Source: Zoopage sp. CT-All (lineage: Eukaryota > Zoopagomycota > Zoopagomycetes > Zoopagales > Zoopagaceae). Taken from it: 29,599 nt of DNA. Below, one piece after another: positions 1-9,915 of the stretch. The DNA is taken from contig QZWS01000075.1 in NCBI GenBank assembly GCA_004114245.1, positions 1 to 29,599 on the forward strand. The letters run 5' to 3'. Every line of letters begins with the position of its first letter. Position 1 is the stretch's first letter. The position numbers and the translations under genes were made by a program. A model generated the notes under the pieces. It had not been told where the DNA came from, did no database searches, and saw only the letters and a list, made by a program, of their open reading frames with translations.

Positions 1-3000
1 TGGGACCGCTTCAAGATGCTACTCAGAGCAGAACTGGCAGGCCCCGCCCCAGCTGACACCGACAAGCACATTGACTGGATATACGCGGCCATCTGGAAAG
101 CATGTACGGCGGCGCTCCCAATGCTGACGCTCGGCAAGAAAACAGGCAAGTTCAAGCCACCCTCGGCGCTGATACACGCAAGACGATATCTCGGCAAGGC
201 CAAGCACCGCGCAAGAGTCTACCTCGCACAAGACGATCTCGGCCAAGATCAGCAGGGCAGAGATGACACCGCTAACAATATTTTATCTAGGATCACTAAT
301 AAGTTTACATGGCTTGTTGAGCCAGTTGCCAAATTGAAGGCACACTATCAGGCAAATGGAACCAGACTCCTGTGTATTCTGGACTCTTGCCTACAGCGGT
401 GGGAAGAACGACGTGCCCGGGACGAACTCCAGTCTCAGATGGGTGCAGCTATCCAACGGCGATTTAAAGAGTTCTCGTACTCGCCAGGACGGCATCTCAC
501 CAGCATCCTTGACCGCCACCGCCCACAAATCTCTCTGGATGTAATACGGGTTGCTGGGGAAGTTGTAGACGGGCAGCAGGAAGTACTCCACGAGATGCGC
601 GAACACTTCTCCCGACTATTGCCAAGGACGGACATGGCAGATATAGCAGACTTCCCGTCTTGGAGGCCGCTATACGAACCGGCAACACATATACCGGACG
701 AACTCTTTGAGCCAGTGGTCGAGCCTATCACAGCCACGCAATTGGAGACTGCTCTCAAGAAAATGAGCCCGTGGAAAGCACCCGGCGCATCAGGGATCCC
801 AGCCGGCGTACTGCTCAAGACGATGCCCCTTCTTGGCAGTACATTCGCCCGACTCTTCACAGACATACTCAACAGAGGTCGGCTACCACCATCATGGACA
901 CTAGCGATGATGACGCCAATCCCAAAAGACAAGGAGTGGACCGGTGATCTGGGCCGTCTTCGCCCAATCATGCTTCTTGACGTTGGCCGGAAACTCTTCT
1001 ACGCAGTACTCACAGCACGACTCGGAGAATGCATGGCCCCACGCTTGCCCCCAGTTCTCTCTGAATTCAACGTTGGCTTTCGCGCAGGCCTCCACGGTCC
1101 AGACAAAGTTGCCACGATTAAATCTCTTGCGGATATCTGCCGCCTGACGGGCAAGGCGTTGCATCTTGTACAGTTTGATATTGCAAAGGCGTTCGACTCG
1201 GTGAGCATTTCGTCGCTTGTTGCTTCCCTTCGCCGCATCAAAGCACCCGAAGCGCTGATCAAGCTGCTTATTCAGAACTACGCCGATCGGCAAGTGATTG
1301 TGCGCACAGGACATGGCTTCACAGAGCCATACACGCCCGGATCAGGACTGGAGCAGGGCGACACCCTGTCTCCACTACTATGGCTAATCTTCTATGACCC
1401 CCTTTTAGTTAGGCTACACAAATCGGAACTGGGAGTAAAAGTTGACTCCCCAGCAACAGGCGGAGTGGAATCGCGCAAGATACCAGTAATCACCATCTCC
1501 GGCATTGCAATGGCCGATGACCTCACTCTGACGGCAACGTCACATGCCGCCATTCGTGAACTCGTCAAGATCGTGGACGAGTTTATGCTTCTGCACTCGA
1601 TAAAGGTCAACGGATCGAAAACCGTCATGGTTTCGCAGCTGGGACAAGATGATCCTGACGCACCCAGGCCCATTGACATGCTCTCAAGCCCTGGCAGCCC
1701 GGTATCCAAGATTCTTGGCCCTGGCGACCCAATCATTGTTCTCGGTGTGCCAATGCGACTGGATGGCGATCCCGATCCAGCTGTGGCGCTGATGAAAGCC
1801 TCGGCAACCAAGATCACCTCCGCTCTCAAACGCAAGGCCGTCACCTGGCAAATCGTCAAGTACATCGTCAATTCGGTCATGATACCCTCGCTCGTATACC
1901 GAACCTGGGGAAACGCAATATCGACAAGCAAGCTTGAAGAAGTGGAACGAGTAACGCGAGGCATTATAAAGAACAAGCTCGGCCTTGCAAGCTCCACACC
2001 CACTGCAGTTATACACGATCCGGATCTCTATGGCATTGCGCAGCTCTCGACGGTGGTTCTCCAACGGCACATAGTGGAAACGTTGCGCCGACTCAACCAC
2101 ACGGCTCTGCATATGCTCGTTCAGCACCATCACCTCAGACTCGTCCAATTTAATACGGCGCGTCGAGGCTTCTTCTTGTCAACCAATTCTGAATTTACAA
2201 GAACCGATTGTGTCCGCAACGACTACTACTGCTCTCTACACCGCATGCTCAGCGACTGGGACTTCACGATCCAACCTGCTGAAGGCGAACTGATGCACGC
2301 GCCTATGTCGACGCTGTTTGAGACCGATTTATCGATGCTTCTCCCGGCAACGGTGCACCGCAAGTTAGTCCCACGGCTTCAACAGCTACAGCATAGCAAC
2401 CCAAGTGCCCTCTTCAATGTTGAGGCGTTCGAAGCGCCCATAGAACCGATGCAAGGAAGCAAGATCCGCAAGTCATCCAAGTGGTACCGCATGCTACTCC
2501 GCTCCCAAGCAAGCATGACACCAACGACAAGGCGGCTCTACCACCAACGGCGGACTCCAGCTACCAAGCGATATCAGCGCCATGTTGCCTCAATGGCATC
2601 GATGTTGCAGCCACCTACGGCAATTGCAAGATCGCCAACACTAACGCATACTAATTCTGTTTTATTTGTTCCAGCAACTAGAGACCCCTACACAGCGACA
2701 AAAAGGCGAAGACTAAGAACGCCATCGCCGCCAGAGATCCCCCTGCCACCAGCACCGCCTGCATCTCCTGTGCCGGCAGCAGTACCGGCAAGACCAAATC
2801 TCCGTCGCGGGCGCTCTGCAGCACACTTGGACGCGCTGCCAGTGGTACAAAGGCAGCGAACACGCAGCCCTTCGCCAGCGAGACCCCACCTGATCCTTCG
2901 CCTTCGGGTCCCAGAACCGATGCCCCCACTCCGCCCTTTCTTAGTCGCCATCATGCCACGACCAGTGCGAACTCTGTCGGTGGAGGCTTTGCGACTCGCG

Positions 3001-4545
3001 GCAAGGGAGCAAATTGAGAACCTTGCATTTTGGAACTGGCTTTCGACGGCAAGTAATATAACGGTGGCGACGGATGGATCTGAAAAGGACCAGCGACAGG
3101 GTGGATACGCAATAGTCTTTCAAGACACGCCGGACCACATACAGCACACAATCCGCGGAGCATACGACGGTCCTGCCATATCGTCGACAAGAATGGAAGC
3201 CTTGGCGGTACTGCATGCCCTGGCTGTTATCCCCCCAAATGCGCGCGTCTGCATTAGGACGGACAGTCGTAATTGCATCAGCACAATCGATCGCTTCACA
3301 AATAGCCCAAATCCGTTTGACGTTGGTCGCCGACGCAAAGTAGCGGATAGCCAAATCTGGGGCCTTATCGCACTCATCTGTGATCGACGGCACACTCCCC
3401 CGCTCATGGTTCACGTCAAAGGACACAGTGGTGATCGATGGAATGAAGCTGCCGACGTCGCGGCAAACCACGCACGAACGACTATGAAATACTCGTGGAA
3501 CTTATCCAAGCTGACAGTGCCGGATAGCAGACTCGACCTTGCTGTCGCAGGATGGAGCACCTCCCGGCCTGCTGCTGCTACTTTGAAATTAGTTGTCGCT
3601 GCAGTTGCAAGGAATCAAAGCTCGAGACGACTAGCTGAGACGCTGCCCAAAGGTTTGTCAGGTGGTAAGCTCGCTGCATTGGTTCGTGATTGTCCTGAAA
3701 TGTGCCCCCCTACTTTGGATGTAACAACCGAACGCCCACCGCTAGACACCAGCCATGGCCCTGCCTTCACGGAGACTCTCGGCAACGAGACAATCCGACG
3801 TATGGACCCCCAATTCAGGAGGCGGCCCGGGCCCAAGAACAGTGACCAAGAGACTTACAAACGCGCCTTTGCCATTAAGATTGCCCTCGGCACTCTTCCT
3901 ACAATGCTCCGCCAACATACCTGGTACCCCCACGTCTATTCAAACCCCTTCTGCCGCCGCTGCAATAATGATACGCGCGAGGATATGCAACATATCCGAC
4001 GCTGCTCCGCAATCACAAACGAAATACGTACTCGCATAAATTCTACGCTTCTTAAATCTCTTGCGGCAGCAACAAAGCTACAAGCACAATCTCTCGCTTC
4101 TTGGCTGTACTCGCAACTAGACAATGGCAACGCACTCAACACAGACTGGGTATTCTATGGCGTACTAAAGAGCTCGCAATCACAGGAACTTGCCGCGATC
4201 ACAAAAGCTACACCGGCCAAGGCCAGGAAGGCTCTTATCGAATCACTGTTCGCAGCCCGGGACGTGTTCCGCGAAGAGGTGTGGAAACCGCGTTGCAGGG
4301 ACACGATCGCATGGGAGGTGGCAGCCGGCATTACACCCAAGGTAAAGTGCTCTAAGCGCGGGCAAGCGATGGACAATCCGTTCCACGTAGTGGGTCAGCC
4401 ACCTGATACGCTCAGGGTGGCTTCTAACGGTGAACGTCTTGAGTGGAGAGACCAAGCAGTTCGCATGTGGCTAACTAATCATTTTGGTAGTTGGCAATTG
4501 AAGCAGGCCAATGGAGATGTGATGATACCTGTGATGGCGGGGTGA
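1..4545 (+). CDS. LINE ORF2-like polyprotein: reverse transcriptase + RNase H + CCHC finger (5' partial)
   Basis: The frame is already open at base 1, so the ATG at 16 is probably internal. Counting from that methionine, the reverse transcriptase spans about 230-530. Motif A is FDIAKAFDS with Asp388, and the catalytic pair is MADD (Asp501-Asp502), where most LINEs have Y/FADD. Residues about 905-1000 are a Pro/Arg/Ala-rich spacer. RNase H I follows, with its acidic set visible: Asp1020 (TDGS), Glu1061 (RMEALA), Asp1083 (RTDSR) and Asp1147, plus His1137 in VKGHSG. A C-x2-C-x9-H-x3-C finger begins at Cys1313, as in many LINE C-termini. The protein copies element RNA at a nicked target, and RNase H removes the template. 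No internal stop is seen. The apurinic endonuclease expected upstream lies outside the window. Confidence 0.88.
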   Translation, partial: WDRFKMLLRAELAGPAPADTDKHIDWIYAAIWKACTAALPMLTLGKKTGKFKPPSALIHARRYLGKAKHRARVYLAQDDLGQDQQGRDDTANNILSRITNKFTWLVEPVAKLKAHYQANGTRLLCILDSCLQRWEERRARDELQSQMGAAIQRRFKEFSYSPGRHLTSILDRHRPQISLDVIRVAGEVVDGQQEVLHEMREHFSRLLPRTDMADIADFPSWRPLYEPATHIPDELFEPVVEPITATQLETALKKMSPWKAPGASGIPAGVLLKTMPLLGSTFARLFTDILNRGRLPPSWTLAMMTPIPKDKEWTGDLGRLRPIMLLDVGRKLFYAVLTARLGECMAPRLPPVLSEFNVGFRAGLHGPDKVATIKSLADICRLTGKALHLVQFDIAKAFDSVSISSLVASLRRIKAPEALIKLLIQNYADRQVIVRTGHGFTEPYTPGSGLEQGDTLSPLLWLIFYDPLLVRLHKSELGVKVDSPATGGVESRKIPVITISGIAMADDLTLTATSHAAIRELVKIVDEFMLLHSIKVNGSKTVMVSQLGQDDPDAPRPIDMLSSPGSPVSKILGPGDPIIVLGVPMRLDGDPDPAVALMKASATKITSALKRKAVTWQIVKYIVNSVMIPSLVYRTWGNAISTSKLEEVERVTRGIIKNKLGLASSTPTAVIHDPDLYGIAQLSTVVLQRHIVETLRRLNHTALHMLVQHHHLRLVQFNTARRGFFLSTNSEFTRTDCVRNDYYCSLHRMLSDWDFTIQPAEGELMHAPMSTLFETDLSMLLPATVHRKLVPRLQQLQHSNPSALFNVEAFEAPIEPMQGSKIRKSSKWYRMLLRSQASMTPTTRRLYHQRRTPATKRYQRHVASMASMLQPPTAIARSPTLTHTNSVLFVPATRDPYTATKRRRLRTPSPPEIPLPPAPPASPVPAAVPARPNLRRGRSAAHLDALPVVQRQRTRSPSPARPHLILRLRVPEPMPPLRPFLVAIMPRPVRTLSVEALRLAAREQIENLAFWNWLSTASNITVATDGSEKDQRQGGYAIVFQDTPDHIQHTIRGAYDGPAISSTRMEALAVLHALAVIPPNARVCIRTDSRNCISTIDRFTNSPNPFDVGRRRKVADSQIWGLIALICDRRHTPPLMVHVKGHSGDRWNEAADVAANHARTTMKYSWNLSKLTVPDSRLDLAVAGWSTSRPAAATLKLVVAAVARNQSSRRLAETLPKGLSGGKLAALVRDCPEMCPPTLDVTTERPPLDTSHGPAFTETLGNETIRRMDPQFRRRPGPKNSDQETYKRAFAIKIALGTLPTMLRQHTWYPHVYSNPFCRRCNNDTREDMQHIRRCSAITNEIRTRINSTLLKSLAAATKLQAQSLASWLYSQLDNGNALNTDWVFYGVLKSSQSQELAAITKATPAKARKALIESLFAARDVFREEVWKPRCRDTIAWEVAAGITPKVKCSKRGQAMDNPFHVVGQPPDTLRVASNGERLEWRDQAVRMWLTNHFGSWQLKQANGDVMIPVMAG

Positions 4546-4735
4546 GGATGCTATCGGGTCCCTAAGCCAATCTCTGGTGGCGGTTCCGGTGCTCTCGTTC
4601 GCGGGCGCATATTGAGAGGCCCAAGTGCGGGTCTGTGGCAGATGCGAGGATTGTGTGTTGCATTGTTTTTGTATCTGGCACCTCTCGGCGGCACCCACTC
4701 CGCAATACAGGTAGCCAATTCCTGCTGAAAAAAAA
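1..4735 (+). mobile_element. LINE (non-LTR retrotransposon), 3' part, 5' end outside window
   Basis: Non-LTR retrotransposon running in from the left edge. The window shows the linker after the endonuclease region, the reverse transcriptase, a proline-rich spacer, an RNase H domain and a C-terminal CCHC finger in one open frame ending at 4545. A 3' untranslated stretch follows and ends at an A8 run (4728-4735), which I take as the short poly-A tail. The RT plus RNase H order points to the I/Tad1-like LINEs common in fungi; the exact clade is inference. The upstream endonuclease and the 5' target-site copy are outside the window, so no target-site duplication can be tested. The element lies tail to tail with the AGC kinase gene, whose stop codon is about 107 bp past the A-run. 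The open frame of more than 1,500 codons suggests a young copy. Confidence 0.85.
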
Positions 4736-4842
4736 TGGGGGTCGAAAAAGGGCTCACCTCCTTGTCGGGAGTCTTGTCAAGGTGCATGCGTGGTCTTGCC
4801 AAACCAATTTTTTAGCATACAAGCTACATCGTCTAAGAATCT

Positions 4843-6965
4843 TCAAAATTCCATGGCCCAGGCAACGTCGTCGTCGGGGGCAGCCCGCTTGTTGGCGCTC
4901 CGAGTCGCCATCCCACTGCAGCCATTCGTCTGCGAGGTCGTTGTCGCTTCTGACTTGCTGATGCTATGTGTGCTGTTACTCATGTCTGAATACTCCATCG
5001 ACTCGTCGTCATTGTGTACCGCTGCTTGCTGCAGGCTGCTTCCTGGCAGCACGGTCGCCCCCGCCGATGCCATGCTCGCGCCAAGAATGGCTAAATCGGC
5101 AGAGTAGGAGAAGCCGGCAAACATGTCTTGGTTGACGGACGTGCCGCTGGAGATTCCTTCGGCAAGCGTCAGTGGATTTACGGCACAGCCTGGGCCGCCG
5201 CCTGGACGAACCCCAGCCATCGTCGGCGGCGATAGGCGCGGCGTCATGTCGAGAAATTCTTGATCAAAGTGCCGCAAGTCCTCATCGTTCATGGCGTCTG
5301 GAACATACGGTGGTTTAAGTTCTCGCCGGAGAACCGAGTCCCATTCGGTGCCGAAAAAGTACGGATGCGCGCGGATGCTCGATGCGTCCGATGTGCCGTA
5401 CCCAAGTCGACAGCGTGGGTCGCGCTCAAGAAACTCGGAAATAAGCGATCTGCCTGCCTCCTTCAGTGGACTGGCAAATTTGAGTCGGTCCGACAGCACA
5501 CGATTGTACATGGCCAGGTGGTTCTCAGCCCAGAACGGCGTCGTGCCAAAATACATCTCGTAGAGGAGCGTGCCAAGCGACCACCAGTCGACGGCAAACC
5601 CGTATCGCTCCCCACGCAACACCTCAGGCGCAAGATACTCTGCTGTGCCACAAAACGTATCCGTGTGCGCATCGCCCGTAGGGCCACTCCCAAAGTCGCC
5701 GGGGAACTGCTTGGAGAGGCCAAAATCGGTCAAGACAACATGCCCATCGCGATCCAGCAGCACATTTTCAGGTTTCAGGTCGCGATATATAACGCCCAAG
5801 CGATGCAATTCAGCAATACCAAGGACAAGCTCCTTGGCGTAGAACACCACGCGAGCATCTGGAAATCGCCCGCATCGCGCCAACTCACTAGCAATATCAC
5901 CGCCACGGTGGTAGTCCAGCACGAGGTAGAGCTGCTCGGGGTCTTGAAACGATGCACGGAGGGCAATAAGAAAGGGATGCTGGCCGACAGAGGCGAGGAT
6001 GGTGAGGATGTCTCTTTCGCTGCGGACATGCGTTCGCTCCCGCGCCCGGGTTAGCCGATGCTTTGCCACCGTCTTGAGGGCATACAGCCGCTGCGAGCGC
6101 CGGTCTCTAGCGAGAAAGACCTTACCCATGCACCCGCGACCCAGAACACGGATGAGCTGGTAGTCGTCCAGCGAGTGCTTGCGCAGCTGCGGTGCGGGTA
6201 TGGGTGTGAGAGCCCTGCGCGCAACATTCTCTACAATCGTATCCCCTGCCGAGGGATTGACGCGCGCAAAATCCTTGAACCACAGCGAGTCGCGGATATC
6301 CGGACACTCGAGCACACGGTTCAAATATTCGGATAGGATGACGGTGCGGTTGATGTTGGCTGGGCGGAGGTTTGGCGTGGATGGGGCAGACGTGAACCAC
6401 CCCGCGACAAAGTTCCTTCCTCGACTGGGCGTGGGGGACGTTATCGCCGAGGTATGTGCGGTGATAGACGAGAGATCCACCAGACGAGCACCCGCGTTGG
6501 TGGTCATCAGCAGCCGGGAGTCCAAGTCCGCGAACGCATCGAGGCTTCGATGCAGCAGCACCGAAACCGTGGGCGTATTCACATGACAGATGAACTGCAG
6601 AGGCATAAGCACAGTCGCAGGGATGGGACTGGCGGGCGACGTACCGCATCGGATTTGGTAAGATCGTCGGAGACGGACGCGCTCACCATTAGATCCCCCT
6701 CGGCATCGGCATCGACCCCGACCGAACCCAACTCCGCCAGCCAGTCCCTCCCATCACCAAACGAAACATCGATATTTGCACCCATGGCAGTGCTGATCGC
6801 GCCGTTGGATGCCGTCCGCCCCATCGTGACGCCGCCACTGTTTGTGACTCCACCGACGCCGCTGCCCGAGGCGTGGACGGTGGTGACGATCGCGGCAGTG
6901 GTGGTTGCGACCCGCATCAGCGGCATCCGTGCCAGCGTTGGCGTAGCTGTGGATTGTGTGCTCAT
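4843..6965 (-). CDS. PX-domain AGC-family protein kinase (SGK/Ypk/S6K-like)
   Basis: Two exons, 6965-6645 and 6594-4843, joined over a 50-nt intron (donor GTACGT, acceptor CTGCAG) to give 690 residues. Residues about 95-218 look like a divergent PX (phosphoinositide-binding) fold split by a Ser/Pro insert. The kinase domain starts near 252, with glycine loop GRGCMGKV, Lys281, Glu300, YRDLKPEN (Asp379), DFG (Asp397) and an activation loop DTFCGTAEYLAPE whose Thr420 is the expected PDK1 site. The AGC tail has PPYVP, a TP turn motif near 558 and a hydrophobic motif FAGFSY (Ser603), the usual TORC2/TORC1-type site. This is the architecture of SGK3-like kinases, which act in nutrient and membrane-stress signalling. 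The start at 6965 is the first in-frame ATG of exon 1, in a weak context. The activation loop has A where SGK/Akt have P. Family call is firm, orthologue choice is not. Confidence 0.85.
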
Positions 6966-7259
6966 AAGCGCAGAGGGGATGCGGGCGATGGAGCGGGTGG
7001 TCGACGGGAGCACCAGCTTGGGAAAGCAGCACGGCGAAAAAATTGCTGACAAAAAACCGACCCGGATCTCGACAACGATGCATTGAGGCTGGAACGACCA
7101 GTCCAATAGGGGGATTGTGCTGGTAGGAAGAAGAAAAATCCCGTGTATACATTCCGTAGAATTGTGCTGGTAGGAAGTGCAATGAATATAAGTGGAATTT
7201 GTAGGGATATCGCAGACTAGGATTGTTTGCTAATAAATGGCTTCATTGCTTAGATTTGG
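6966..7259. other. Short intergenic region: kinase leader and 3' end of the secreted-protein gene
   Basis: This 294-bp gap holds the promoter and leader of the kinase and the 3' untranslated end of the secreted-protein gene, both on the minus strand. Apart from the 17-bp direct repeat listed separately, I see no gene or strong motif in it. Confidence 0.5.
7114..7177. repeat. 17-bp direct repeat, two copies 47 bp apart
   Basis: ATTGTGCTGGTAGGAAG occurs at 7114-7130 and again, identical, at 7161-7177. It lies between the kinase start (6965) and the stop of the upstream secreted-protein gene (7260), so it is in the probable kinase promoter. It may be a pair of factor-binding sites or a small local duplication; nothing in the sequence tells which. 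Confidence 0.7.
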
Positions 7260-8048
7260 TCATCCCTGCACAAGATCCGCTTCTATCATTTTGACAACAT
7301 CATGCTTCATTTGGGTAGCCTTGTTTGTTAGGAAAGTATTCTTCAGTTTGGAACCAAGCATTTGATCATCCTTCTCAATTAGCTTGACGGCGGCAGCAAC
7401 ATCGGGATGTAGGCGAGCAAATATGGTATCGTGAATGTCATCTTTAGCAATTCCTTGGATTTCTAGAACATGCGCGAGCAGCCTAGCAAATAGCCAGCGT
7501 GCTTTCTTGGTCCAACCATTGTCCAGGACAACGTCCAATATCTGCTTTGAATGTTTCTCGGCAAACTTGAAATGCCAGGTTGACTTTACTGCACCGTACA
7601 GCATCATTTTCATTATATCGACGTGTGGATACTTAGGAAATGCGATAACCGCATGGACATAGTCCTTTATCGACATCACCATCCATTTGTCTTTGATGAG
7701 CGCTGGCTCCTTAATGACACGCCCCAAGTTTGTTAAGCAATGATTGGTATCATTGGAGATAACCTCGGAGGTATCCTCGGGGCTGAAACAGGACGGTAAA
7801 CGTATGGGCTCCATGCCGTATTTAGCATGTTCATGTTCAAACTCATGGCGAATGTGCTTGAAGGCAGTAACCACAGCGTCGCTATTGGGACCACGCAGGG
7901 CTTTTACCAAGTAAGTGGCAGCAGCAGTACCCTTGTTGGGGCTGGGAACCACAGGGATGTTCTCGAAGCCAGGACTGTGGGTAGATGCCGCGATACTGCT
8001 GGTGAGGGCCAGAATGGCAAGTACGCTGCGCAAAATAGGATGAATCAT
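7260..8048 (-). CDS. Secreted orphan protein, 262 aa
   Basis: Single-exon frame read from the ATG at 8048, which opens directly into a signal peptide: MIHPILRSVLAILALTSSIA, with probable cleavage around residues 21-23. The mature part is about 240 residues, mostly charged and apparently helical, with only two cysteines (Cys87 and Cys104, possibly a disulfide) and one N-glycosylation sequon (Asn99-Asp-Thr). No domain is recognisable. The frame stays open upstream of the ATG without another methionine before the hydrophobic core, which supports this start. Its base composition is visibly richer in A and T than the flanking SNF5 and G6PD genes. Secretion is well supported. A role as an effector or wall-associated protein is only inference from small size, orphan status and composition. 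Confidence 0.7.
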   Translation of the reverse strand: MIHPILRSVLAILALTSSIAASTHSPGFENIPVVPSPNKGTAAATYLVKALRGPNSDAVVTAFKHIRHEFEHEHAKYGMEPIRLPSCFSPEDTSEVISNDTNHCLTNLGRVIKEPALIKDKWMVMSIKDYVHAVIAFPKYPHVDIMKMMLYGAVKSTWHFKFAEKHSKQILDVVLDNGWTKKARWLFARLLAHVLEIQGIAKDDIHDTIFARLHPDVAAAVKLIEKDDQMLGSKLKNTFLTNKATQMKHDVVKMIEADLVQG

Positions 8049-8441
8049 GTTATTTATGTTTATCGTGTGCAGGTTGGGACGTCGTTCAGAGCAAAGGTGC
8101 CAGGTGAGAAGAACTGCGGGGTATGTGACTGCCAGGAGGCTATATTGGGATCTCGTCAAGCTGGCCAGCAACGCCCTGCATGACACTTAGACGCAGCCAG
8201 TAAATACAGACTAGTTTTCCATAATACCAGTATATTGATCACACCGTGTGACTCAAAAAGACCCAACAACTACCTATGAAGACCACCGAGTTGCCAAGCT
8301 TAATACTTCACTAACTAGCGTGACTGGAACACTATCCTATCCGCATTTCCGTCTACTTCCAAGCGGAATATACACTTGATCCTTCTTGCGACACGATGCC
8401 AACTTGCCAGGTCACCGCAACACTCGTTCGTCAGCCACAAC
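8049..8441. promoter_or_regulatory. Divergent intergenic region between the secreted protein and SNF5
   Basis: This 393-bp gap separates two genes transcribed away from each other and must carry both promoters. A TATATT stretch near 8141 could serve the minus-strand gene. The base preceding SNF5 is pyrimidine-rich. I see no coding segment, RNA gene or repeat that I can defend. Confidence 0.45.
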
Positions 8442-9866
8442 ATGTCGACTTACGCCGCCCGCCTGCGACTTGGCCACACCGCGCTCGTCACCCCCGTCCC
8501 AACCGGCCACCTTGTCGGCGCCTCCTCCTCCGCCACCGGGGGGCCGCAATCGGCGCGTCGTGGGGGAGGCCGGGTGCGGTACGCCGAGGTGGACGAGTCC
8601 GACGACGACAGCCTGTCTGGGATGGTGAATCCTGTACAGCAGCAGCACAAGATGCTCGCTCGCCGACCGATAGTCAAATCTCCCCATGCTTATTAGTAGG
8701 TTTCGACTGTTGTGTGCCGGAGGACTTATCCGTTTGGCACAGTGCCGAGGAGGAGCTGCTCGGGAATGCGCTTCGGGACGAATGGCTGGTTCCCATCCGA
8801 CTGGACATTGATCTCGATACGCACAGGATTCGAGACTGCTTCATGTGGAATCTAAACGGTTCTCCTCCCCATCTTGCCCATTTGCATGCTGATCGATGGG
8901 CGGCGATACAGACGAGCTGCTGTCGCCGGAGAAATTTGCCGAAATTATGTGCCAGGATCTGGATCTGCCAACCGTCATCTGGGGCCCGGCGATCGCCGCG
9001 TGCATTCAGTCGCAGCTGCAGGAGCTGGAGCAGCTGGCGGAGATCCAGGTCGACGAGGAGCAGGAGACGCGTCTCATCATCTCTGTATGCCAACCACCAT
9101 TCACCGGTGATCTCCTCACCAACTGCATTAGCTCGATATACATGCGGGCAGTGTCTACCTAAGGGACAAATTCGAGTGGGACCTCACCTCGAAGATGTCT
9201 CCTGAGGAGTTTGCCAAAATCCTGTGCCGTGACCTCGGCCTTGCTGGCGAGCTTCCGCTCTTGGTGGCCCATGCCATCCGCGAGCAAACCACTGCATACC
9301 ACCGTGCACGTGTGTACGGCGATAACCCCACCGAGCTCGGCCATGCAGGTCTCGATTCGGACGAGCTGCTACGGCGCGGTGAGCTGAAAAGCGTGTATCG
9401 GTCGATGCAGGAGGCAGAGATGTGGACTCCGCTGGCAGAGGAATTGACGTCGGAGGAGATGGAGCGGGTGTGGGCGGAACAAGAGCGGAGACAACGAAGA
9501 CATAGGCGTGATATCGTCGCGTCGCGGTACACGGTTCGGCCACGAGCCGCCGTAGCGGGTGCTGGTGGGCAGGTCGCAGCGATGGCAATGGCCGCCGCCA
9601 CGCCTGTTGGTGTTCGTCGGACGGCGTCCGCAGCCTCTGCGGCACTGACAACGGCAACCAAGCGACGAGAAGGAAAGTCGTCCAAGTTGACAGACGAGGA
9701 GCGTATCAACTGGGTCTGCGGACATTGCGGCGCGATTGGCCGTGAGACACTGCTGGCGCGCACTGGTCCAGATGGCCCGCGAACACTGTGCAATGCGTGT
9801 GGCCTTGGATGGCAGTTGCATGGTGTACTGCCGGCCAACCGCAAGGACATGTTTAGATCGCAGTAG
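8442..9866 (+). CDS. SNF5/SFH1-family chromatin remodelling subunit with C-terminal GATA-type finger
   Basis: Core subunit of SWI/SNF or RSC nucleosome remodellers. I join four exons, 8442-8695, 8743-8858, 8912-9084 and 9132-9866 (introns of 47, 53 and 47 nt), giving 425 residues. The joins restore the SNF5 domain: LVPIRLDIDLD, then the FMWNLN-D-ELLSPEKFAEI junction, then the second repeat LDIHAGSVYLRDKFEWDL followed by SPEEFAKILCRDLGL. The order matches human SMARCB1. Near the end is a C-x2-C-x20-C-x2-C finger (Cys377, 380, 401, 404) with the LCNACGLGW signature of GATA fingers, a tail known from some fungal SNF5 proteins. The start is the ATG at 8442, followed by a low-complexity N-terminus and RVRYAEVDESDDD. 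SNF5 versus SFH1 cannot be decided by eye. Its stop is 49 bp from the stop of the convergent G6PD gene. Confidence 0.88.
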
Positions 9867-9915
9867 ACAAAAGGGAGTGCATAGCTTAGCACAAATAGCC
9901 GATCCTATGATTTCT

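Noticed and set aside
5260-6054. A 264-codon plus-strand frame
   Set aside because: It is antisense to the kinase domain, which is fully recognisable on the minus strand.
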